From contig JBBQXF010000007.1 in NCBI GenBank assembly GCA_038209965.1, forward strand, positions 1 through 64,000: a stretch of 64,000 nt of DNA. The letters run 5' to 3'. Shown here piece after piece: positions 26,984 through 34,139 of the stretch. Both the position numbers and the translations under genes were made by a program. This DNA comes from JALONO01 sp038209965 (GTDB lineage: Bacteria; Bacteroidota; Bacteroidia; Cytophagales; Thermoflexibacteraceae). The notes beneath the pieces were generated by a model that saw nothing but the letters and a program-made list of their open reading frames with translations, had not been told where the DNA came from and searched no databases. Within the stretch, counting starts at the first letter, position 1. Every line of letters begins with the position of its first letter.

Positions 26984-28060
26984 ATGCAACATCGCATCCT
27001 CGTGATTCCCGGTGACGGGATTGGACCAGAGGTGACCACCTGGGGGAAACATACCCTCCAAGCTGTGGCCCAACGCTACGGCCACCAGTTCAGCTTTGAT
27101 CAGGCATTGCTGGGCCACGCGGCCATTGAGGCCACCGGTTCCCCCCTCCCCGACCAGACCTTGGCTCAAGCCAAAGCCTCGGATGCCATCTTGTTCGGGG
27201 CCATTGGCCATCCTATGTACGACAACGATCCCAGCCGAACTGTCCGACCAGAACAGGGTTTGCTCGGTCTGCGCAAAGGCTTGGGCCTGTATTGCAACAT
27301 TCGGCCCATCAAACTTTTTGACGAACTGATCCACGCTTCGTCGCTCAAGCCCGAAATATTGCGGGGTTCCGACATTCTGTTCTTCCGGGAATTGACCGGC
27401 GATGTTTATTTTGGCCAGCCGCGCGGGCGCAAAGATGAGGGCGAAACGGCGTTCGACACCATGATCTACAGCAAATATGAAGTCCAGCGGATTGCCCACA
27501 AAGCATTTCAGGCCGCCCAACAGCGGCGGCGCAAGGTACATTCGGTCGACAAAGCCAATGTGCTGGAATCTTCGCGGCTCTGGCGAGAAACTGTGAACGA
27601 AGTCGCCCGGGAGTATCCCGAAGTGGAACTGCACCACACCTTCGTCGATACCGCTGCGATGGAACTGATCAAAAACCCCCGCCAGTTTGACATTGTGCTC
27701 ACCGGCAACCTGTTTGGCGATATCCTCACCGACGAGGCTTCACAGATTGCCGGGTCAATGGGAATGTTGGCTTCGGCCTCCATCGGGGACAGCACCGGGT
27801 TCTATGAGCCGATCCACGGCTCGGCCCCCGATATTGCGGGCAAGGGCATTGCCAACCCATTGGCGAGTATTTTATCCGTTGCCCTGCTGCTCAACTATTC
27901 CTTCGGTTATACTGAAGAGGCCGATGCCGTGGTACGGGCGGTGGAGAATGCCCTGAAGCAGGGATGGCGCACCGGCGACATCGCCGACCGGGACACGCCG
28001 CCCAGCCACATCCTCAACACCGCCCAAATGGGGCAAAAAATCTTGGCTGCTTTGGCTTAA
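26984..28060 (+). CDS. leuB: 3-isopropylmalate dehydrogenase
   Basis: 358 residues. It begins RILVIPGDGIGPEVT; the arginine and substrate loop RPEQGLLGLRKGLGLYCNIRP (read in two blocks), the catalytic Tyr in ELTGDVYFGQPRG, the Lys in VDKANVLESSRLWR and the metal Asp residues in GNLFGDILTDEASQ are all present. It oxidatively decarboxylates 3-isopropylmalate to the keto acid. It starts 32 bases after leuD. Confidence 0.95.
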   Translation: MQHRILVIPGDGIGPEVTTWGKHTLQAVAQRYGHQFSFDQALLGHAAIEATGSPLPDQTLAQAKASDAILFGAIGHPMYDNDPSRTVRPEQGLLGLRKGLGLYCNIRPIKLFDELIHASSLKPEILRGSDILFFRELTGDVYFGQPRGRKDEGETAFDTMIYSKYEVQRIAHKAFQAAQQRRRKVHSVDKANVLESSRLWRETVNEVAREYPEVELHHTFVDTAAMELIKNPRQFDIVLTGNLFGDILTDEASQIAGSMGMLASASIGDSTGFYEPIHGSAPDIAGKGIANPLASILSVALLLNYSFGYTEEADAVVRAVENALKQGWRTGDIADRDTPPSHILNTAQMGQKILAALA

Positions 28061-28113
28061 TTCCACTTAAAATAACAACCATTTTTTTATTTAAAAACAA
28101 AGGTTTTACAATC

Positions 28114-29277
28114 ATGGACAATAAAGTTTATATTTTTGATACTACGCTCCGGGACGGCGAGCAGGTGCCCGGCTGTCAACTCAACACCGAAGAGAAGATC
28201 ATCGTTGCCCGCGAACTGGAAGCCTTGGGGGTGGACATTATTGAAGCTGGCTTTCCCATTTCCAGTCCCGAAGATTTCCGCTCGGTACAGGAAATTTCCA
28301 AGGCGGTGAGCGAACCCATCATCTGTGCGCTGAGCCGGGCAGTGGAAAAAGACATCCAGACCGCCGCCGACGCACTGGTGTATGCCAAGCGCAAGCGGAT
28401 CCATACGGGGCTGGGGGCCAGCGATTTCCACATCGAGCACAAGTTTCGCAGCACCCGGGCCGAAATGCTGGACCGGGCCGAGCGGGCCGTCAAATTCGCC
28501 AAGAGCTTGGTGGAGGATGTGGAATTTTTTGCCGAGGATGCCGGCCGGGCCGATCCCGTATTCTTGGCCCAAATGGTGGAGCGGGTCATTGCCGCCGGGG
28601 CCACCGTGGTCAACATCCCCGATACCACTGGCTACTGTCTGCCCCACGAATACGGCGAAAAAATCAAATACTTGGTAGAAAACGTTAAAAATATTCATAA
28701 GGCGATCATTTCCGTCCATTGCCACAATGATTTGGGACTGGCCACGGCCAATTCGCTCTACGGCCTCATCAACGGGGCTAGGCAGGTGGAGTGCACCATC
28801 AACGGGATTGGCGAGCGGGCCGGCAACACCTCGCTCGAGGAAGTGGTGATGATCCTGCGCACCCACAAATACCTGGGGCTGGAAACCAACATCAAGACCG
28901 AGCACCTCAACCCGTTGAGCAACTTGGTATCGAGCATGATGCGGATGCCCGTGCAGGCCAACAAGGCCATAGTGGGCAAAAACGCCTTCGCCCATTCGTC
29001 GGGCATTCATCAAGACGGGGTACTGAAAAACCGGGAGAACTATGAGATCATTGACCCCGCCGAAGTGGGCGCCGGGGCCAGTTCCATCGTGCTCACGGCC
29101 CGCAGTGGCCGCGCTGCCCTCAATTACCGGCTGGACAACCTCGGCCACCAATTGGACAAAACCGAACTGAACTTGGCTTACGAACAGTTTTTGATCATGG
29201 CCGATGAGCACAAAAACATCGATGACACCCGGCTGGAACAACTGATGGCCAAAATACGGATGGGTGTGGGCGTGTAA
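28114..29277 (+). CDS. leuA: 2-isopropylmalate synthase, short form
   Basis: 387 residues from ATG 28114 (FDTTLRDGEQVPGCQL at the N-terminus). DRE-TIM metallolyase features: the catalytic Arg/Asp in LRDGEQ, the metal ligands in HCHNDLG, and the C-terminal catalytic-side block SSGIHQDGVLKNRENYEII. At 387 residues it lacks room for the ~120-residue LeuA allosteric dimer domain that gives leucine feedback inhibition; homocitrate or citramalate synthase activity is an alternative. Its position directly behind leuB makes isopropylmalate synthase by far the likeliest role. Confidence 0.85.
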   Translation: MDNKVYIFDTTLRDGEQVPGCQLNTEEKIIVARELEALGVDIIEAGFPISSPEDFRSVQEISKAVSEPIICALSRAVEKDIQTAADALVYAKRKRIHTGLGASDFHIEHKFRSTRAEMLDRAERAVKFAKSLVEDVEFFAEDAGRADPVFLAQMVERVIAAGATVVNIPDTTGYCLPHEYGEKIKYLVENVKNIHKAIISVHCHNDLGLATANSLYGLINGARQVECTINGIGERAGNTSLEEVVMILRTHKYLGLETNIKTEHLNPLSNLVSSMMRMPVQANKAIVGKNAFAHSSGIHQDGVLKNRENYEIIDPAEVGAGASSIVLTARSGRAALNYRLDNLGHQLDKTELNLAYEQFLIMADEHKNIDDTRLEQLMAKIRMGVGV

Positions 29278-29320
29278 GCAGCCAACCGCACTGCGCTCCA
29301 ACCGCCAGCCGTTTTTGACC

Positions 29321-29353
29321 AAAAAAAAACACCAATGAAACATTGGTGTCTTT
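29321..29353 (+). terminator. Terminator of the leucine operon
   Basis: Arms ACACCAATG (29329-29337) and CATTGGTGT (29341-29349) with loop AAA, preceded by nine A and followed by CTTT. It could also end the leftward transcript of the 51-residue gene, because the A-run reads as a T-run on the minus strand. Confidence 0.8.
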
Positions 29354-29477
29354 CATAGCTGATTAGGTATGATTTGGTTTAATGATACTTAGGTGCTTTT
29401 AATTACTGACTTGTGTGTAGCGTTTGCTTGTTTTGTCTCAAAACAGAGCGAGCGCTACCTTCGGGTTTTCCCCCCGA

Positions 29478-29633
29478 TTAAAGAACTTTTCTGCCTTCTA
29501 TCAACCTAAAGATGACAGCGAACACGGCAATGACCAATAAAATGTGGATAATTCCCCCGGTACCGTATCCCACGAACCCAACGGCCCACAAGATGACCAG
29601 AATAACAGCTATTATATATAATAAATTTCCCAT
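29478..29633 (-). CDS. Lmo0937-family small membrane protein (51 residues)
   Basis: Reading the minus strand from ATG 29633 gives MGNLLYIIAVILVILWAVGF, then VGYGTGGIIHILLVIAVFAV and IFRLIEGRKVL, ending at TAA 29478. Two membrane helices separated by a glycine turn (GYGTGG) match the lmo0937/DUF5670 family, short proteins that sit near stress genes in Bacteroidota and Firmicutes. It heads a series of minus-strand small stress-type genes. Function unknown. Confidence 0.85.
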   Translation of the reverse strand: MGNLLYIIAVILVILWAVGFVGYGTGGIIHILLVIAVFAVIFRLIEGRKVL

Positions 29634-29704
29634 GAGATGAAAGAGTTAATATGAATTAAAATGTACAAATTGCGTTTTTCTACTGCCTAACCTGAGCCCG
29701 AAGG

Positions 29705-30340
29705 TTAAAACCGGAAGCCGACAGTGGCTTGGTACCAAGCATTTTTGTAACGTGGGGTGGTAGAGATACCGTCCCCGTTGTTATTTTGAAGATCCCAGCC
29801 GGCCCTTAGCCCGAGCACTAACTGCATCAGGTTCACGTCAACCCCGCCAATAAAACTCAAGGTATTCTTGCGGAGATTATCATTGGTAAATTCTCTTTCC
29901 TGATTGAGATTTACCGCCCCGGTGTTGAAATTATTCTTCTCTTTGAGCAAGTAAGAATATTGAGGACCACCCAAAATAGTCAAAAACCTAGAGGGCTTGA
30001 TGGCAAGGAACAGTGGCACATCAATATAACTGGTAGTACGGGTGAATTCGTATCTGTTGCCAAGCAATACGCCAGTGGCTTCAAAACCTTTCTGCGAAAA
30101 CAATATTTCGGGCTGGATACCAAAGAACTTACCAATTGGAATGGCGAAGAACGCCCCGCCCACAAACCCAAATTTTGCATCGGCATTAAATGCATCTCCC
30201 TTGGAATCATAAACATTTGAGTAGTTTGCGCCTACCTTGATGCCCGCATGAAATCCATCGGCACTCCAATCACTTTGTGCATTGCTTCGGCTGACCACCA
30301 AAGTGGCCGCTATAACAAATATGAATACTGCTTTTTTCAT
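29705..30340 (-). CDS. PorT-family outer-membrane beta-barrel protein
   Basis: 211 residues. Signal peptide (KKAVFIFVIAATLVVSRSNAQ), then alternating beta strands beginning GFHAGIKVGANYSNVY, with FGIQPEILFSQKGFEA in the middle and an aromatic C-terminus (WYQATVGFRF), as in the OMP_b-brl_2 group. Such eight-stranded barrels are abundant in Bacteroidota; specific function unknown. It lies between the lmo0937-type gene and a coiled-coil lipoprotein gene in the same direction. Confidence 0.85.
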   Translation of the reverse strand: MKKAVFIFVIAATLVVSRSNAQSDWSADGFHAGIKVGANYSNVYDSKGDAFNADAKFGFVGGAFFAIPIGKFFGIQPEILFSQKGFEATGVLLGNRYEFTRTTSYIDVPLFLAIKPSRFLTILGGPQYSYLLKEKNNFNTGAVNLNQEREFTNDNLRKNTLSFIGGVDVNLMQLVLGLRAGWDLQNNNGDGISTTPRYKNAWYQATVGFRF

Positions 30341-30405
30341 GTTAGTATTAACTCCGTTAAAGATTGTCTGGTTGAATTTGTACTAAATAATACTTAATGT
30401 ATTCG

Positions 30406-30846
30406 TTACTTGTTATTCTTGACTGTCAGATCCTTAAGCGCTTTGCCCAACTCGTCCATGTCGCGGTTAAACTCCATTTTGAAATTTTGCCACTTTTCCC
30501 TACCATCAGCTTTGTAATCGTCCATCCGTCTTTTGGAATCGCTGTTTTTTTGCTCCAATACTGCAATTCGGCGGCGGTAATCTGCTTTTACGTCCTCTCT
30601 CTCGTTCTCAATCCGAGTCCTAAACTCAGCAATGCTCCGGTCGTTGGCCGAAATCCTGTCGGCAGTTTCCCGCCTGTACGCTTGAACTTCGGCCATATAC
30701 ACTTCCTGCGCCTTGTCAAGATCCTTGTTGGCCTCTCTGACATCCTTTTTGGCACTGGCCACCTTTTGGGCAGGTGTCTTGCAACTGGTAATAGCGGCGA
30801 TCGAGACGAACATTAAAATAATGAGTATTGAATATATTTTCTTCAT
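30406..30846 (-). CDS. Coiled-coil lipoprotein
   Basis: 146 residues. A lipoprotein signal peptide (IYSILIILMFVSIAAITSCKT; the lipobox Cys is at ~22) is followed by a single long charged helix (VASAKKDVREANKDLDKAQEV..., ERRRIAVLEQ-type heptads) to the end. Length and pattern resemble periplasmic Lpp-like or spacer coiled-coil proteins of stress loci. It starts 49 bases after the CsbD gene, probably on the same transcript. Confidence 0.75.
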   Translation of the reverse strand: MKKIYSILIILMFVSIAAITSCKTPAQKVASAKKDVREANKDLDKAQEVYMAEVQAYRRETADRISANDRSIAEFRTRIENEREDVKADYRRRIAVLEQKNSDSKRRMDDYKADGREKWQNFKMEFNRDMDELGKALKDLTVKNNK

Positions 30847-30895
30847 GGGTAGATTAGGTGATAAGAATGAAAATAATTGGGGGGACCGGCAGACA

Positions 30896-31084
30896 TTAAA
30901 GCCCGTTGATCATCTCGTGCAATTCCTCTTTAGTTTTACCCAACCTGGCTTGGAGCCGGCCCATTAATTCGTCTTGTTTGCCTTCTACCAGCAACAAATC
31001 ATCATCGGTGAGAGTGGCATATTTTTGTTTTAATTTGCCCTTGATCTCATTCCAATTTCCTTTTATTTCGGTGACAGTTTTCAT
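30896..31084 (-). CDS. CsbD-family stress protein
   Basis: 62 residues from ATG 31084. EIKGNWNEIKGKLKQKYATLTDDDL and LVEGKQDELMGRLQARLGKTKEEL (read in blocks) are the full CsbD signature: a short four-helix, highly charged protein linked to general stress in many bacteria. The ATG chosen is the family start; in-frame sequence further upstream is AT-rich leader. A bipartite promoter-like element lies 48-82 bases upstream. Confidence 0.9.
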   Translation of the reverse strand: MKTVTEIKGNWNEIKGKLKQKYATLTDDDLLLVEGKQDELMGRLQARLGKTKEELHEMINGL

Positions 31085-31131
31085 GGTTTTTTGATTAAAA
31101 GTGAATAATTTATTAAGTAGTTTATTGTGGT

Positions 31132-31170
31132 ACAAAGGTGAGACTATTGGCGTTGTAAAGTGTTATGAAT
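31132..31170 (-). promoter_or_regulatory. Bipartite promoter-like element, site 1 (CsbD gene)
   Basis: On the minus strand ATTCATAAC is followed by 21 bases and then CACCTTTGT. The same two blocks with the same spacing occur at 32325, 32748, 40557 and, with TAACTTTG, at 38716. The CACCTTTG block resembles the Bacteroidota -7 element TAnnTTTG. Confidence 0.6.
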
Positions 31171-31312
31171 TCTGAGTTGAATTTTACATACTTCACACAT
31201 TAACAATAACTTACCCTGGGCACGGTATTAGTTATTTTCACTGCCCACGGACAGGCAATAGTTGGCCATGGGCGATGGCCGCGATCGGCGGTTTGAGCCA
31301 AGTTGGCCCACT

Positions 31313-31570
31313 TTATTTTTTGGACCCATAGTAGTCTTTTTTGGCGGAGGATGCCTTCCCGTCGAGTTCTTCGGGGAAAATATCCATTTTTTTAATGTCT
31401 GGGGTCACAATTTTGTCGAACCTTTCTCTGAGGGCTTCTGCATACTCCTCACCTTTTTCCAAGATTTGGCTCTGGGTCTTGGATCCTTTGTTGGGGGCAA
31501 ATAAGATGCCCATTGCGATACCGCCCGCAACTCCGGCGAGCATGCCCGCAATAATTTGCAATGTTTTCAT
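31313..31570 (-). CDS. YtxH-domain small membrane protein
   Basis: 85 residues. One N-terminal glycine-rich membrane helix (IIAGMLAGVAGGIAMGILFAP) is followed by NKGSKTQSQILEKGEEY, the YtxH signature of a helix followed by a charged tail. YtxH proteins are general-stress associated. It lies 51 bases behind the lipoprotein gene that starts at 32065, so both probably use the upstream element at 32325. Confidence 0.85.
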   Translation of the reverse strand: MKTLQIIAGMLAGVAGGIAMGILFAPNKGSKTQSQILEKGEEYAEALRERFDKIVTPDIKKMDIFPEELDGKASSAKKDYYGSKK

Positions 31571-31621
31571 GGCTTTGTTTTTGAAACGTGAATAAATAAT
31601 TGGCTGATTTAGCCGGCGCGA

Positions 31622-32065
31622 CTAAAAATCTTTGGTGGACATTACTACTTGAAAACCCGGGTACTGAGCCTTGGCATCATCTTCGGCAGTGATAAATACG
31701 CGGGTTGGCTTACGGGCCGATACCGTCTCGAAGTCGGCTTTTAGTTTGCTGGAGAACATCCCGCTCCCACTGCGCATCTGCCCAATATTTTGGGTGGTGT
31801 TATCGTCAGCATCCATCCAGACCACATAAGTTTTCTTGGTCGGTTCCAGCCGCTTGACCTCAGCCAGATTGACCAGCTCGACCCTGATCAAGTAATTTTT
31901 GTTCTTGTCTTTGGTGACTTTTACAAAACCCCGTGCGGCAGGAACTACTGAGGAACTTTGGAAATTTGTCTTGTTGCTGCACATCATCAGCAAGGAGGCG
32001 GCCATGATGGCCAAAATTCCGAGAAAGATGCGTTTTACACCGGTATTAAGTCGGCTGTTTACCAT
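31622..32065 (-). CDS. Small lipoprotein
   Basis: 147 residues. A membrane-type N-terminus (IFLGILAIMAASLLMMCSN) has a lipobox Cys at ~29. The mature part is beta-rich with ARGFVKVTKDKNKNYLIRVE and KKTYVVWMDADDN, followed by TRVFITAEDDA. It looks like a small beta-sandwich lipoprotein; no named family is recognised. It is in the minus-strand stress series, with a ~260-base leader between the candidate promoter at 32325 and its ATG. Confidence 0.7.
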   Translation of the reverse strand: MVNSRLNTGVKRIFLGILAIMAASLLMMCSNKTNFQSSSVVPAARGFVKVTKDKNKNYLIRVELVNLAEVKRLEPTKKTYVVWMDADDNTTQNIGQMRSGSGMFSSKLKADFETVSARKPTRVFITAEDDAKAQYPGFQVVMSTKDF

Positions 32066-32450
32066 AGCGGGTAGATTTAGTTAGGTTGAAGGTTGTATTC
32101 TGACTAGAATAGCGTTAAACGAATAAACTTATTTTTGAATGACTTATTTTCTAATTGCTAGGCGATTCATTTTGATTTGGCACAGCCTTATCAATGGCCT
32201 TTACTTTCAGTATTTCTTCCTTGTTCCGTCATTTTTAGCGTTGCTAATTAAGTAGAAAAAAATACTCAATTAGGGAGTTCACTAAATGATTAGCAAGTAT
32301 TTACGATTAGTAATTCTTTATGGTACAAAGGTAGGCTCTTATATATGCTTCATTGTACACATTCACAACCAATAGTTATACATTTCCCACTAGTTGGGCA
32401 CAAAAAAGCGTCACATGGGGGCTTCGTGATTTAGTAATAAAACCCCAGAG
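32066..32450. other. Intergenic leader with a promoter-like element
   Basis: 385 AT-rich bases between the small lipoprotein and the His-rich protein gene. It contains promoter-like site 2 at 32325-32363; nothing else gene-like is seen. Confidence 0.55.
32325..32363 (-). promoter_or_regulatory. Bipartite promoter-like element, site 2 (lipoprotein/YtxH genes)
   Basis: On the minus strand GTGTAC is followed, at the shared spacing, by TACCTTTGT, a perfect TAnnTTTG. The upstream block deviates most from the GTATAAC consensus of the five sites. It lies ~260 bases from the next ATG. Confidence 0.5.
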
Positions 32451-32708
32451 TTAGTTTTTGGATTCATGATCCTTGGCCATTTCCCTGTGGATTTCGGCGG
32501 CCTGATCAAATTTTTCTTTGGCTAATTTAGCACTTTGGTCAGCTTTATCAGCGTCTCCATCCACGAGATGCCTTGCGGCATCATGGTGGTGCCTAGCTGC
32601 TTCTTCGTGAAGGTGGGCCACTTTTCGGTGGGTCTCGCTTCCTTTGTCAATATGAACCGAAGAACTAGTGATTGTTTCTTTTTTGGTAGGTGCTACAATG
32701 GCTGCCAT
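32451..32708 (-). CDS. His-rich helical small protein
   Basis: 85 residues. The core HRKVAHLHEEAARHHHDAARHLVDGDADKADQSAKLAKEKFDQAAE (read in segments) is a pair of amphipathic helices with clustered histidines, suggesting metal or acid-stress binding. Similar short His-rich helical proteins are found beside CsbD/YtxH genes in Bacteroidota, but no function is known. Promoter-like site 3 lies 40 bases upstream. Confidence 0.75.
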   Translation of the reverse strand: MAAIVAPTKKETITSSSVHIDKGSETHRKVAHLHEEAARHHHDAARHLVDGDADKADQSAKLAKEKFDQAAEIHREMAKDHESKN

Positions 32709-32747
32709 TGGATGGTCGGTTTAGGTTGCATACATTTTTACTACGGC

Positions 32748-32786
32748 ACAAAGGTGGGTTATTTAGTGCGATCGGGCGTTACAAGA
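32748..32786 (-). promoter_or_regulatory. Bipartite promoter-like element, site 3 (His-rich protein)
   Basis: On the minus strand CTTGTAAC is followed by 21 bases and CACCTTTGTGCC. The spacing to the start codon (~40 bases) is suitable for a promoter. Confidence 0.6.
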
Positions 32787-32827
32787 TTACTCATTGTAAT
32801 TGCATGATTACCACATTTCTTGATTGC

Positions 32828-33169
32828 TCAATCGTCATGGCGCTCCCCGCCCAAGCTGTAGTAGTTGTTCTCTTCGTCTTCGCTGCCAATTTCCTCTTGT
32901 GCGTCGTCCAGCTCGGAGCCAGGCACGTCCAGATCATCACCCGATAGATCCTCGGTAAAATCCAGTTCGGCGTAATCGTCCTGGTCCTTTCTGGTCAAGC
33001 GCTCTTTGGGGCTGCCATCTTCGGGATCAATGTCCCTTTCTTCTAGGTTGCGACGGAAAATATCGTCGCTAGCGGGATACATGGGGTAGCCCGGAAATTC
33101 TTTGGGCTTCAAGGATGGGGCCTGCTTGCTGGTAGTCTTCACTTTGGGGATTCGCTTTCTTGGTGGCAT
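32828..33169 (-). CDS. Acidic small hypothetical protein
   Basis: 113 residues. A basic, proline-rich start (PPRKRIPKVKTTSKQAP) and a strongly acidic remainder (DLSGDDLDVPGSELDDAQEE). It appears largely disordered. No family is recognised; its place among stress-type genes and intact length support it as real. It could be a hydration or stress-related disordered protein. Confidence 0.6.
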   Translation of the reverse strand: MPPRKRIPKVKTTSKQAPSLKPKEFPGYPMYPASDDIFRRNLEERDIDPEDGSPKERLTRKDQDDYAELDFTEDLSGDDLDVPGSELDDAQEEIGSEDEENNYYSLGGERHDD

Positions 33170-33228
33170 GGCAGTGGGGGTGTAAATGGAAAAGGGGGAA
33201 TGGCAAAAAGGAATGAAAGAGCCAATTT

Positions 33229-33984
33229 TTACTTGACAAATTCACCGGCCTCGGTCAGGATTACTTCGATGGGGTTGGAATCGGTGGGCGATTTGAGGTG
33301 GGCCACGTATGATCCTTTGTGGCCCACGTGTTTGAAGGTGGCGGCTGAAATCACTTCGGCATTGGGATATTTCTGCTGGATGGCCAAATGAACGTCCAAG
33401 GGCATTTGCGAGGGCAATATTTCGGTCCTAGTTTCCACTACTTCGCCATTTTCGGTGTAAAGCACCGACCAGGCATTGTCAGCGATTGCAAAGTTCGCCT
33501 GATAATGTTCCGGATCAGTAGTTGCCGCATTGAGCGCGGGTTTGGTCTTGGCCCATTGTACTTGTTTTATCGCCGGATAAACTGACTTAAAATTGGCCGA
33601 CACCATCACTGGCGGAAAAGGGGGCACGGCCTTGGTACCAATGGTCACCTGCTTGGGTTTTCCCTTGGTGGGGGTTGGATTTTTCACTGCTGCCGGGGCC
33701 GGCTCCGCCACTGGGGCCGGGTTTTGTAAAGTCCCCAATCGGCTGGCCGTGGCCGTACTGTCCTCGCGCAACTGCTTCTCTTTGGCATTTCGGCGGGCGG
33801 TGGAGGTGCTGTCCGCGCGCAACTGCAACACTTGGGCGTTTCGGCGGGCGGTGGCGGTGCTATCGTCGCGCAACCGCTGCAAGTGGGCATTCACCGCCCG
33901 CGTTTTACGGCCCGAAACGCAGCCTACAGTCAATAGAGTAGCACCAATGACCAAAAAAATGGTCAAATAATTGTAATTTTTCAT
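33229..33984 (-). CDS. Lipoprotein with 17-residue repeats and PepSY-like domain
   Basis: 251 residues from ATG 33984. The lipoprotein signal (YLTIFLVIGATLLTVGCVSG; Cys ~22) is followed by three near-identical 17-residue units, DSTATARRNAQVLQLRA type (residues ~40-85), and a Pro/Ala linker. The C-terminal ~120 residues (FKSVYPAIKQVQWAK, ANFAIADNAWSVLYTENGEV, IQQKYPNAEVISAATF) match the Bacteroidota PepSY-like periplasmic module. The repeats are 51 bases long at DNA level and could vary in copy number between strains. Confidence 0.75.
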   Translation of the reverse strand: MKNYNYLTIFLVIGATLLTVGCVSGRKTRAVNAHLQRLRDDSTATARRNAQVLQLRADSTSTARRNAKEKQLREDSTATASRLGTLQNPAPVAEPAPAAVKNPTPTKGKPKQVTIGTKAVPPFPPVMVSANFKSVYPAIKQVQWAKTKPALNAATTDPEHYQANFAIADNAWSVLYTENGEVVETRTEILPSQMPLDVHLAIQQKYPNAEVISAATFKHVGHKGSYVAHLKSPTDSNPIEVILTEAGEFVK

Positions 33985-34139
33985 GTTAATTGGGAAAACG
34001 GTAAATAAATAAAACGGACAGGCCACGCGGCGATTGAAACTTTCCTGTCATTCAAGACGGCCAAATGGCCTGCCTTGAAACCACTACCTGCGGAAAGAAA
34101 ACCGGGGCCAGCACATTTTTGGCCAGACGCGGTGCCGGG

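Noticed and set aside
28087..29343. 418-codon frame antisense to leuA
   Set aside because: Same reason; leuA on the plus strand has full catalytic motifs.
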